This document shows positions 57,266-64,000 of a DNA stretch of 64,000 nt, one piece after another. The DNA comes from CG2-30-36-39 sp964433225. Lineage in GTDB: Bacteria > Patescibacteriota > Microgenomatia > UBA1400 > PJMF01. Position numbers and translations under genes: made by a program. The stretch is from contig CAYSQA010000003.1 of the NCBI GenBank assembly GCA_964433225.1, forward strand, positions 1 to 64,000, in the 5' to 3' direction. The notes under the pieces are model-generated. The model saw only the letters and a program-made list of their open reading frames with translations, was not told the origin of the DNA and ran no database searches. Each line of letters begins with the position of its first letter. Position 1 is the first letter of the stretch.

Positions 57266-57337
57266 TGACCCCATGGAGAATCGAACTCCAGTTACCAGGA
57301 TGAGAACCTGGTGTCCTAACCACTAGACGATGGGGCC
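57266..57337 (-). tRNA. tRNA-Glu (anticodon CTC)
   Basis: Read on the minus strand it folds as a standard cloverleaf of 72 nt: acceptor GGCCCCA/TGGGGTC, D arm with TCTAGTGGTTAGGA, anticodon stem CCAGG/CCTGG with loop TTCTCAT (anticodon CTC), and T arm GGAGTTCGATTCTCC. The discriminator is A. The 3' CCA is not encoded, so a CCA-adding enzyme is needed. CTC decodes GAG. Confidence 0.96.
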
Positions 57338-57413
57338 GGTGGCAAGATTGGTATTATACGATTTTTTTCTTGAGTAAACAATTCCTGTCAGTAAATCATG
57401 AGAAACTAGATTG

Positions 57414-58229
57414 ATGAGATGGTTTTTGGGAGTTTTTTTTAATTATTATTTATTTTTTGCTATTTTTCCTGGAATTATTTTTGCCCAGGTTTTTAAGCCT
57501 AATAGTGAGTTTTTTAATAACGACCTAGATGGGTTGTGGGAGTTGGGAGAAGTTAATGCTGCCTATCGTTTAGCAGCATTACCAACAGAGTTTAATCAGT
57601 TGGTTAGTTATATTGTTGCAGAAATCAATCAAAACAATTTTCTAGTGGGGCGTGGTTTAGAGTTAAGTTTTTCAGTTGAAGAAGAGTTTTTGTTTCAATT
57701 TTCTTTTAATTGTGAAACGGTTGAAACTTTGGCGGGGTTTGATCAACCTTACTTAGTAGTTTTTGCTGGTGAAGAATTAATTGATCTTGAAGAAGATTTG
57801 GGTTTATGTGGACAGTTACAAAAAAGATACTTTCTATTGCCAGCTGGCGAGAAGATTTATTTATATTTTGGTCAAATGGGAGATTTAACAGCGCCAACGA
57901 CAATCACTATTGAAGAACTAGGTTTGTTTACTCGTTTAGTTCAGCCTACTAAAGCAATTACTCCTACTTTAATTTTACCTTCAGCTGAGCCAAAGCTTAG
58001 TTATCCCAGTCAAGCTGTTTATAACTGGAATGAGCCAATGGACCCAACAAGTCAAGTCTTAGGCTCAGTTGATGAGAGGTCTAGTTCAAGCTTTTGGTCA
58101 CGGTTGCCTGATTATTTTCCCTATTTAGTTGGATTATTTGTTTTTTTAGTTTCTTTGTCGTTATTAATTTTAGTGTCAGCTTGGTTTAGTAACTTAAAAC
58201 TTAGAAAGGAAAAAAATGAACAAGATTAA
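57414..58229 (+). CDS. Secreted/membrane-anchored hypothetical protein
   Basis: 271 residues from ATG 57414. An N-terminal signal (to about 26, FPGIIFAQ) is followed by a beta-rich domain with two Cys (FNCETVE and GLCGQLQ, possible disulfide), a Pro/Thr linker and SQVLGSVDERSSSS. One C-terminal helix (about 235-257) and a basic tail (LKLRKEKNEQD) follow. This signal-domain-linker-helix-basic-tail layout is that of a surface protein held by its C-terminus. It overlaps the TasA-like gene by 14 nt and is likely its partner. Confidence 0.65.
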   Translation: MRWFLGVFFNYYLFFAIFPGIIFAQVFKPNSEFFNNDLDGLWELGEVNAAYRLAALPTEFNQLVSYIVAEINQNNFLVGRGLELSFSVEEEFLFQFSFNCETVETLAGFDQPYLVVFAGEELIDLEEDLGLCGQLQKRYFLLPAGEKIYLYFGQMGDLTAPTTITIEELGLFTRLVQPTKAITPTLILPSAEPKLSYPSQAVYNWNEPMDPTSQVLGSVDERSSSSFWSRLPDYFPYLVGLFVFLVSLSLLILVSAWFSNLKLRKEKNEQD

Positions 58230-58794
58230 AAATTTTTTTTTCGCCTTATTATTAGCAACAGCGTTAGGTTTAACTTCAGTAAAAGTGACCAAAGCTTTAC
58301 TCCAAGATACTGAGACTAGTTTTGGCAATACAGTAAAAGGGGCCAGTATTAATTTGCGAGTGGGTGATACAGATCCAAGTAATTTGGCTTTCAGTTTTAA
58401 TAATGTTGCTCCGGGAGAAATTCATCAATTTTGGGTGGAAGTAGCCAAAGATAGTAGTGGTATTGGTGGTAATTTTTGGTTAGAAGTAGCCACTTCCAAC
58501 AGTTTGGAGCTGGATAACCCAGAAGGAGAAACAGATATTTTGGGTGAGGGTGAGTTGGATGATTGCGCTGAAGTTCAACTGATTTTTGATGACAACATGG
58601 GCACAGAAGTTTTAGCTTTACCATTTACCCCAGCAGCTCAAATCGGTCAGGTTGATTCTGGTTTAACTGCCATTGACACTTTGGTTGATGGTGGGTCAAG
58701 AATGAATTTACAACTGCGAACTGATAACTGTGGGTCTGAGGCGATGGGTGATGCTTTTGATCTGGACCTCACTTTTCATTTAGATCAGATTTAG
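58216..58794 (+). CDS. TasA/camelysin-like secreted protein
   Basis: 192 residues. A signal segment (NFFFALLLATALGLTSVKVT) runs into ALLQDTETSFGNTVKGASIN (about 28-47), close to the TasA/CalY pattern F-x-D-x-E-x-S-x-x-N-x-x-x-A-G-x-L-x-L. The rest is a beta-sandwich with two Cys (DDCAEV, DNCGSE). TasA proteins polymerise into extracellular fibres in Bacillus; camelysin is a related metalloprotease. Fibre formation here is inferred. No SipW-type signal peptidase is next to it. SD AGAAAGGAAA. A terminator follows. Confidence 0.72.
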   Translation: MNKIKNFFFALLLATALGLTSVKVTKALLQDTETSFGNTVKGASINLRVGDTDPSNLAFSFNNVAPGEIHQFWVEVAKDSSGIGGNFWLEVATSNSLELDNPEGETDILGEGELDDCAEVQLIFDDNMGTEVLALPFTPAAQIGQVDSGLTAIDTLVDGGSRMNLQLRTDNCGSEAMGDAFDLDLTFHLDQI

Positions 58795-58815
58795 TTTTTG
58801 TTAAAAGTTATTGAT

Positions 58816-58845
58816 AAAAGCTCTCTTGTCGGAAGAGAGCTTTTT
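58816..58845 (+). terminator. Intrinsic terminator after the TasA-like gene
   Basis: A 12-bp stem AAAAGCTCTCTT/AAGAGAGCTTTT with loop GTCGG and five T, 22 nt after the stop. Confidence 0.95.
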
Positions 58846-58866
58846 AGTGCATAATATTAATTGTAC

Positions 58867-59853
58867 ATGCCACGTAATAAGCGCAAATCAAGAATTGTGA
58901 AGGGTGGTATTAAAGATACAATGAAACATCTTTTTCATCCTTCCAATAAAAATGACCATCGTCCTAAGATACTTCATCCAGAGGCGATTTTTTTCTTTTC
59001 ATTGATTGTGTTAGCTTCTTTTGCTTTGTTAAAGGTAATCCAGTTTTTTCCGGGTTTTGAACAAACTATTCTTGGTTACGCTTCCAACATTACTCCAGAA
59101 CAAGTGATTTTACAAACTAATGAAAAAAGAGCAGAACAAGGTTTGAGTGGATTAACCTTAAGTGATGAGTTATCTGAGGCGGCTTTGGCTAAGGGTCAAG
59201 ATATGTTTACAGATCAGTACTGGTCTCACACCGCCCCAGATGGTACTGAACCATGGTATTTTATTGAACAAGCTGGTTATAAATACAAAGTAGCTGGAGA
59301 GAACTTAGCTCGTGATTTTATGAATACCAGTGATATGGTCGTGGCTTGGATGGCATCTCCAACTCACCGAGCGAACTTATTAAACCCCAAGTTTCAAGAA
59401 ATTGGTATTGCTGTGATTGATGGCAGACTCAATGGTTTTGAGACGACCTTGGTAGTGCAGATGTTTGGTGCTCCTGGGACAAAGTCACAGACAACGATCA
59501 CTGATCAAAGTACTAAAACTCCATTGACAGAGCCAAAGGAGGAATTATTGGTTGATGCAGCTGTCGCTGAAAATGTAACTGATATTCAAGTTTTGTCAGA
59601 TGAAGATGGTTTGGCTGGTCAGGTGATTTCACCCATGACTTTTAGAGATTCTGTTTTACTTACTCCGCTTCAATTAACTAAGGCTTTCTTTTTGGCGGTG
59701 ATAATTTTGGTAGTAATGACTTTAGTTTATGATACTTTTGTGGTTGGTAATAACAAAACAGTTCATCTGGTTAGTAAAAATATTGGTCACCTAATGGTTT
59801 TTAGTGCGGTTGCTTTTATGTTGATTTTTTTCAAAGGAGGAATGGTTAACTAA
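58867..59853 (+). CDS. CAP-domain (SCP/PR-1-like) membrane protein
   Basis: 328 residues from ATG 58867 (an in-frame TTG at 58861 is weaker). A basic cytoplasmic N-terminus (MPRNKRKSRIVKGG) precedes one helix (about 39-58) and the extracellular CAP domain (about 75-200): DELSEAALAKGQDMF, YWSHTAPDG with a catalytic-site His, AGENLARDF, and SPTHRANLLNPKFQEIGIAV with the second His. A linker and two more helices (about 270-290, 302-322) end it. CAP proteins are secreted, sometimes proteolytic or lipid-binding. A CATAAT box lies 11 nt upstream. Confidence 0.88.
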   Translation: MPRNKRKSRIVKGGIKDTMKHLFHPSNKNDHRPKILHPEAIFFFSLIVLASFALLKVIQFFPGFEQTILGYASNITPEQVILQTNEKRAEQGLSGLTLSDELSEAALAKGQDMFTDQYWSHTAPDGTEPWYFIEQAGYKYKVAGENLARDFMNTSDMVVAWMASPTHRANLLNPKFQEIGIAVIDGRLNGFETTLVVQMFGAPGTKSQTTITDQSTKTPLTEPKEELLVDAAVAENVTDIQVLSDEDGLAGQVISPMTFRDSVLLTPLQLTKAFFLAVIILVVMTLVYDTFVVGNNKTVHLVSKNIGHLMVFSAVAFMLIFFKGGMVN

Positions 59854-59855
59854 AT

Positions 59856-60113
59856 ATGCATCGAGAGATTTTAAAACACAAATTAGCTTATGGTTTGTTG
59901 CTGGTAGCTTTGCTGAGTTTCAGCCTAGGATTTTTTGCTGTTTGGCCCAATAGGACCTATCAACGTAGTTTGATTATTGGCTTTTCATTTTTTTATTTCA
60001 TTTGGGGACTACTAACGCATGTTAAGTCTAGAAGACTTAATCAGCAGGTCTTTATGGAATATCTGGCTGTTTCATTACTAATTGGAGTGTTATTATTTTT
60101 GGTGACCTTGTAA
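59856..60113 (+). CDS. Small three-helix membrane protein
   Basis: 85 residues: helices at about 10-30, 37-54 and 66-84 with a basic loop KSRRLNQQ between the last two. It starts 2 nt after the CAP gene and is followed 4 nt later by a secreted coiled-coil protein, so it belongs to the same operon. No family recognised. Confidence 0.65.
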   Translation: MHREILKHKLAYGLLLVALLSFSLGFFAVWPNRTYQRSLIIGFSFFYFIWGLLTHVKSRRLNQQVFMEYLAVSLLIGVLLFLVTL

Positions 60114-60117
60114 GCTT

Positions 60118-60942
60118 ATGAAAAAAAATTTTTTAATTATTACTTTGGTTGGTTTTTTAATGAGTGCTTGGGGACCGGTTTTTGCTCAACAAATACCAGA
60201 ACCAGTCAAGAATGATGAGGTAGTGGCCAGACAAAAACTAGACTCAGAGATTGAAAGAATCAAGGAATCATATCGTGGTGAATTAGCTCAATATCGAGAT
60301 GCTGAGAAAGAATTTGTGATTGCTAAAGACCAATATCACCAACTTCAGACCTTAGCCTCGATTAATAAGGTCACAGAAGCTGCTCGTAAGGTTTTTATGC
60401 TACGTGATCAGGTTTTAATTACTTATTTGAATCTACAAAGAAATAATATTTATGCTGCTGAGGGGATTGAGTTATCTTTAAAAGAATTAGTGATTAGTCG
60501 GATTGAAAATGAGGGTCGTTGGCTGGTGGATCATAAAAATAGGGTTGAAAAAATGCTTGATCGGTCTCAATTTAATTCTTTGGCAGATGAATTTACAACC
60601 AAAGAAGATGATTTTAAAGAAGTGGCTAGTCAAGCCACGATGATTTTGAGTTTGGGAAATTTACAAGATGTTTTTGATCGATTGGTTTTGGTTAGAAAAG
60701 ATATTTTTGATATTGAAGCCAAGTCTAGTACGGCCGATAGAACTAGAGCTTCTAAAGAGACAGATCGGCTTTTAACTGAGGTTAAAAATCAGTTAGCAAC
60801 GATTTGGGTGGAGTTGGGTGAAGATGTGCAAAAAAATAAGGTAGATGGTTTTGCTAGTAACTCTGTTAAAACTTTTGACCCTGTCTACACTAACTTAAAT
60901 AAAACAGTATCATTTTTGGAAGAATTGTTGAGAGAAATATAA
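60118..60942 (+). CDS. Secreted coiled-coil protein
   Basis: 274 residues. A signal peptide (MKKNFLIITLVGFLMSAWG, ending VFAQQ) precedes an almost entirely helical, charged protein. Heptad-like stretches are LDSEIERIKESYRGELAQYR (about 38-57) and ISRIENEGRWLVDHKNRVEK (about 125-144). No enzyme motif is present. It may act outside the membrane with the CAP protein and the next gene. It is immediately followed by the next ATG, with no gap. Confidence 0.65.
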   Translation: MKKNFLIITLVGFLMSAWGPVFAQQIPEPVKNDEVVARQKLDSEIERIKESYRGELAQYRDAEKEFVIAKDQYHQLQTLASINKVTEAARKVFMLRDQVLITYLNLQRNNIYAAEGIELSLKELVISRIENEGRWLVDHKNRVEKMLDRSQFNSLADEFTTKEDDFKEVASQATMILSLGNLQDVFDRLVLVRKDIFDIEAKSSTADRTRASKETDRLLTEVKNQLATIWVELGEDVQKNKVDGFASNSVKTFDPVYTNLNKTVSFLEELLREI

Positions 60943-61314
60943 ATGGAAGATAACTTTAATCAAAATCAAACTCAATTTGCGACTGATGAACCAATTTTGG
61001 AAAAACCGGTCAAGCCAATTATTGAAGAACCAGTTTTACCAACCAAGAAAGGTCTGCCAAAGTATCTGTACTTGGTTTTTGGCGGGTTAGTGTTTGTAAT
61101 AGTAGTTTTAGTTTTGGCTGTTTTGAACAAACCAAAAAATCAGCCCAATGAAACTGCAGAGATCACTCCAACACCGACTATTGCTCAAGAACTCACCCCA
61201 ATTGAACAAAAACTTGGCTTGGCCAAAAATAAACTAGAAGAGGCCAATCCTACTACCGAGAAGTATCCTTTTCCACCTCTAAACATGGAGTTGAGAATTG
61301 ATGAGGCTCGTTAG
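60943..61314 (+). CDS. Single-pass membrane protein with disordered ends
   Basis: 123 residues. An N-terminal Asn/Gln/Pro/Glu-rich cytoplasmic tail (residues 1-40), a helix YLVFGGLVFVIVVLVLAVL (about 43-61), then a Thr/Pro-rich external segment with EITPTPTIAQEL. It is the last gene of the CAP operon and overlaps the convergent DUF1189 gene by 4 nt. Possibly an anchor or scaffold. No family recognised. Confidence 0.6.
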   Translation: MEDNFNQNQTQFATDEPILEKPVKPIIEEPVLPTKKGLPKYLYLVFGGLVFVIVVLVLAVLNKPKNQPNETAEITPTPTIAQELTPIEQKLGLAKNKLEEANPTTEKYPFPPLNMELRIDEAR

Positions 61315-62192
61315 ATTTGCTTAATTTTAAATTTGGGAAATTTCCAGCTCAATAAAATATAGCCAGTAATTAGCCAAAAAGCCAATTCTCTGATGTTAGT
61401 TGTCGAATTTGGGTAAATAAATTGAATAATTAACTCTAGGAAACTGACAGTAACCAATACGGCTAAAGTTAGTCTCCAGGCTTGTTGCCAACGTTGAATT
61501 GTTAATGGTGAAATTTTGAGCAATAACCATAAAAAGGTGGCAAAAATGAAACTAACTAGTAAGTTAGCTAGTAAATTAGTCAGAGCCAACAAAATAGGAA
61601 CAAGTAATTGTATTTTAGGCTGCCAGTAGTTAATAGTTTGTTCAATGCTTTGTTGAAGATAAGGTAAGTCGTTTTTGGTTAGGGTAAAATCAGCTGTTTG
61701 GATGATTTCTCCAAGATTTTGGTCAAATATCTCTTCATTCTCGGTTGTGAAAGATAGCTGTTTATCAGTTAATAAAAACAAAGTTTGATCTTGATTAACT
61801 AAAGTTTTTTTAGTTTCTTCTGTGAGTTGTTCAGTTCGATAATAGATATAAAAATCATTGGTAGGGCCAAAATCAACTAGATTTTTTAAGTTAAAATCTA
61901 CAGCCTGGTAACTTTCTATGGGTAACAATTTTAGGCTTTGGTTAGTCCATTCAATGGTAAGATCAGCTGGAAATTTAGCAAATATCTCATTTTGAACTTT
62001 TAAGTAGTTATTAGTAATTTCTGGGATATGTTTGATTGAAAAAACAATGCCATTAATTGCACCAACTAATAACATACTCGTTGCAAAGAAAGTAATGATT
62101 TTTTTTCCTGGCAAGATTAACCATTTTTTATAGCTATTAGGGTTAATAAAGCCAGCAATTAGCAGTGATAAGTATTTTTTGATGATCATCAT
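61311..62192 (-). CDS. DUF1189-family membrane protein
   Basis: 293 residues from ATG 62192; the frame is open to 62273 but crosses the -10 box and looks non-coding there. One helix near the N-terminus (about 30-50) precedes an extracytoplasmic region (about 55-190) with DFNLKNLVDFGPTNDFYIYY, in which the tandem TEQL and TDKQLSFT segments follow the DUF1189 pattern. Three or four helices close it. The family is of unknown function, found in Gram-positives and CPR. Convergent with the CAP operon. Confidence 0.75.
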   Translation of the reverse strand: MMIIKKYLSLLIAGFINPNSYKKWLILPGKKIITFFATSMLLVGAINGIVFSIKHIPEITNNYLKVQNEIFAKFPADLTIEWTNQSLKLLPIESYQAVDFNLKNLVDFGPTNDFYIYYRTEQLTEETKKTLVNQDQTLFLLTDKQLSFTTENEEIFDQNLGEIIQTADFTLTKNDLPYLQQSIEQTINYWQPKIQLLVPILLALTNLLANLLVSFIFATFLWLLLKISPLTIQRWQQAWRLTLAVLVTVSFLELIIQFIYPNSTTNIRELAFWLITGYILLSWKFPKFKIKQI

Positions 62193-62199
62193 GATCATT

Positions 62200-62205
62200 A
62201 GTATA
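62200..62205 (-). promoter_or_regulatory. -10 box TATACT (minus), leaderless DUF1189 gene
   Basis: TATACT on the minus strand ends 7 nt before the ATG at 62192. Confidence 0.55.
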
Positions 62206-62249
62206 ACAGCTTGATGCCAACCTCCTCTCGCATCTTTAGTTCTTTGAGG

Positions 62250-62255
62250 TAGAAT
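62250..62255 (+). promoter_or_regulatory. -10 box TAGAAT of frr
   Basis: TAGAAT ends 9 nt before the ATG at 62265; no SD lies in the interval. Confidence 0.45.
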
Positions 62256-62264
62256 TAAAAGAAT

Positions 62265-62816
62265 ATGATTCAAAAAAATGATTATTTAGCTCAATTTAAG
62301 AAAGCACTTATTCATACCGAAAAAGAAGTAGCCACCTTGAGAACCGGTCGGGCCTCTGTGCAAATGCTAGACGATGTGGTGGTTGAAGCTTATGGTTCAG
62401 TGATGAGATTAAATGAGGTTGGTTCTGTGAGTGCTCCTGATCCAACATTGTTAGTCATAACTCCTTGGGATAAGAGTTTGGTGGCCGCTGTTGAAAAAGG
62501 TGTTTTGTCTGCGAATTTAAATCTTAGCGCAATTGTTGATGGTGATAAAGTTAAAGTGCCAGTCCCACCTCTAACCCAAGAAAGAAGACAAGAAATGGTG
62601 AAGATCCTTCATCAAAAGGCAGAAAGTGGCCGAGTTATGATTCGTTCTGTTAGATCCGATGTCAAACAAATGATCGAAGACCAAGAAGGAGAAGCTGGTA
62701 TTAGTGAAGATGATATTAGTCTTGGTTTGAAAGAGTTGGATGAAGTTAATAAAGAGTATATTGATAAAATTGATCAATTAGTTAGAGATAAAGAAAAAGA
62801 ACTACTTTCATTGTAG
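62265..62816 (+). CDS. frr: Ribosome recycling factor
   Basis: 183 residues, the normal length. With EF-G it splits the post-termination ribosome. Three-helix bundle signatures: RTGRASVQMLDDVVVEAYGS (about 27-46), SAPDPTLLVITPWDKS (about 56-71) and VPVPPLTQERRQEMVK (about 98-113), then RSVRSDVKQMIEDQ. It is followed 14 nt later by rseP, a frr-(uppS-cdsA)-rseP order seen in many bacteria, here without uppS and cdsA between. Confidence 0.96.
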   Translation: MIQKNDYLAQFKKALIHTEKEVATLRTGRASVQMLDDVVVEAYGSVMRLNEVGSVSAPDPTLLVITPWDKSLVAAVEKGVLSANLNLSAIVDGDKVKVPVPPLTQERRQEMVKILHQKAESGRVMIRSVRSDVKQMIEDQEGEAGISEDDISLGLKELDEVNKEYIDKIDQLVRDKEKELLSL

Positions 62817-62830
62817 GTCACTGTGGTTTT

Positions 62831-63949
62831 ATGACAGTATTTATTTTTATTTTAATCTTATCTTTTTTAGTAGTGATTCATGAGCTGGGTCATTTTTTAT
62901 TGGCTAGAAAACATAAAGTAAAAGTTCATGAATTTGGTTTTGGTTATCCTCCCAAAGTAATTAAACTTTTTTCTTGGCAGGGAACTGATTTCACTTTGAA
63001 TTGGATTCCCTTCGGGGGGTTTGTTCACCTGGAAGGGGAAACAGTTGATCCTGAGGCGGAAGAAGATAAAAATAACAAAGCAGCTTTTTATAATAAGTCT
63101 ATTAAAGCCAGATTTGCTGTTATTTTTGCAGGGCCCTTGTTTAATATTATTTATGCTCTTTTGATTTTTTCAGTGGTGTTTAGTGTGATGGGTATACCTC
63201 AAGAATTGGGTGGTAGAGCTAGAATTGCTGCGGTGGTTGCAGATTCCCCAGCAGCAACTGCTGGCATTGAAGCCAATTATGAAATTATTGGTTTTAAGTT
63301 ATTTCAAGACCAAATAAATACTCCCAAAGTCGAGGATGTAATCAATTTTACGCAGATGAATAAAGGTCAGACTGTCACGGTGCAACTTCAGGGCCCTTGT
63401 TCCCAAGATGTTTGTCCAGAAAATTTATTAGAAAAAGAAGTTTATATCAGAACTGATGCAGAAATTCCTGAAGGAGAAGGAGCTATGGGAGTGGCTTTTG
63501 CTGATTTTTATTTGCTTAAAAAACCATGGTATATTCAGCCTTTTATTGGCATATGGTATGGTCTAAAAGAAGCTTTGGGAGTGGCAGTTTTAATTGTGCT
63601 AGCTTTAGTCAATTTATTTAAAGAAATTTTAACCGGTTCAGGAGTTCCAGATGGTTTGGCTGGTCCAGTGGGAATTGTTCATCAAGCTAGTAGTAATGGT
63701 TTGCTTAATCAGGGGCTATTATCTGTTTTGGGTTTTTCTGGAATGTTATCTCTTAATTTGGGGATTATGAATATTCTACCGATTCCTGCTTTGGATGGAG
63801 GAAGAATGTTCTTTCTTTTTCTGGAAAAATTTATTGGTAGAGAAAAGGTGAAAAAATTTGAAGGTTCAGCCAATTTAACAGGTTTTGTTATCTTGCTTGG
63901 TTTAATTATTATGATTTCTATTCGTGATGTTTGGCGTATTTTTCAATAA
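62831..63949 (+). CDS. rseP: Site-2-type metalloprotease (RseP/M50B)
   Basis: 372 residues. The zinc site VVIHELGHFLLARKHKV (about 14-30) lies in the first helix. A PDZ-like domain (about 125-205) contains AGIEANYEIIGF, and the C-terminal helix carries MNILPIPALDGGRMFFL (about 315-331) with the second metal-site motif NxxPxPxLDGG. It cleaves membrane segments of anti-sigma factors or signal-peptide remnants. A signalling partner is not present here. It ends 14 nt before the next gene. Confidence 0.95.
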   Translation: MTVFIFILILSFLVVIHELGHFLLARKHKVKVHEFGFGYPPKVIKLFSWQGTDFTLNWIPFGGFVHLEGETVDPEAEEDKNNKAAFYNKSIKARFAVIFAGPLFNIIYALLIFSVVFSVMGIPQELGGRARIAAVVADSPAATAGIEANYEIIGFKLFQDQINTPKVEDVINFTQMNKGQTVTVQLQGPCSQDVCPENLLEKEVYIRTDAEIPEGEGAMGVAFADFYLLKKPWYIQPFIGIWYGLKEALGVAVLIVLALVNLFKEILTGSGVPDGLAGPVGIVHQASSNGLLNQGLLSVLGFSGMLSLNLGIMNILPIPALDGGRMFFLFLEKFIGREKVKKFEGSANLTGFVILLGLIIMISIRDVWRIFQ

Positions 63950-63963
63950 ACTAGGAGTAGCTA

Positions 63964-64000
63964 ATGGCAAAAAAAAGAACCAAGGCCCAAAAAAAATTGT
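63964..64000 (+). CDS. Start of a gene cut by the window end
   Basis: ATG at 63964 after a good SD (AGGAG, spacing 6). The twelve visible residues (MAKKRTKAQKKL) are basic. Too little is seen to name it; it probably belongs to the frr-rseP operon. Confidence 0.5.
   Translation, partial: MAKKRTKAQKKL

Noticed and set aside
1..64000. Insertion sequence, prophage or defence island
   Set aside because: No transposase, integrase, phage structural or restriction/toxin gene was recognised in any frame.
1..64000. Alternative genetic code
   Set aside because: TGA is used as a stop (for example at 596) and not read through in conserved genes.

Overview
The window is 64 kb of AT-rich, very gene-dense bacterial DNA. 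It looks like a Candidate Phyla Radiation (Patescibacteria) genome, possibly of the Microgenomates type. Supporting signs are short intergenic gaps, many small membrane proteins of unknown role, compact housekeeping enzymes (AspRS without the GAD domain, DnaX without its zinc cysteines), class II FBA and GlpX, and DUF1189, DUF2177 and CAP-domain surface proteins. TGA is used as a stop (for example at 596), so the TGA=Gly code of Gracilibacteria/Absconditabacteria is excluded. The phylum assignment is inference from gene content. No IS, prophage, CRISPR array or rRNA was seen. There is one tRNA (Glu, CTC) and one 100-N scaffold gap.

Layout. 1-2400: a bidirectional terminator, a GC-rich foldable island, then three poorly characterised genes (SH3-like, methyltransferase-like, DegT-like). 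2400-7500: a metallophosphoesterase behind its own leader and terminator, upp, malic enzyme, a GNAT and an RRM RNA-binding protein. 7600-14500: a double ATP-grasp ligase, DUF2177, xseAB and dnaG. 14470-17600: a CsoR-family repressor with a palindromic operator, then trxA, trxB and glutamate dehydrogenase. 17660-24150 (minus): a cell-envelope block of GT2, GT39, a WecA/MraY-like transferase, a UbiA prenyltransferase and galU. 24160-29240: tatD, metG, rmuC and a secreted hydrolase. 29240-29950: an unusual small-protein and structured-RNA locus. 29950-38820: aspS, dacA, gltX, ybeY, dnaX, ybaB and rdgB. 38870-43270 (minus): pgk, an RHH-nucleotidyltransferase fusion, glpX and fba, a glycolysis/gluconeogenesis operon. 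43340-51110: small membrane proteins, TspO and a 1380-residue surface protein. 51160-54330: a leader-peptide attenuator in front of a HisC-like aminotransferase, then pyrE/pyrF and a HIT-like protein. 54330-64000: a GT-C membrane protein, the gap, tRNA-Glu, a TasA-like secreted pair, a CAP protein, frr and a site-2 protease.

Three signals cut across the window. First, about twenty genes on both strands have a TATAAT-like -10 box ending only 6-10 nt before ATG or GTG, which predicts widespread leaderless mRNAs. Second, the region 51168-51310 has all the parts of a classical ribosome-mediated transcription attenuator: a 21-codon leader peptide with His-His-His-Ala-Trp-Tyr-Tyr and mutually exclusive stems ending in an intrinsic terminator, directly before a histidinol-phosphate/aromatic aminotransferase. 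Third, several domain architectures look unusual: the RHH-nucleotidyltransferase fusion, the tandem ATP-grasp protein, and a CsoR-family repressor that keeps both cysteines but lacks the copper-ligand histidine next to thioredoxin genes.
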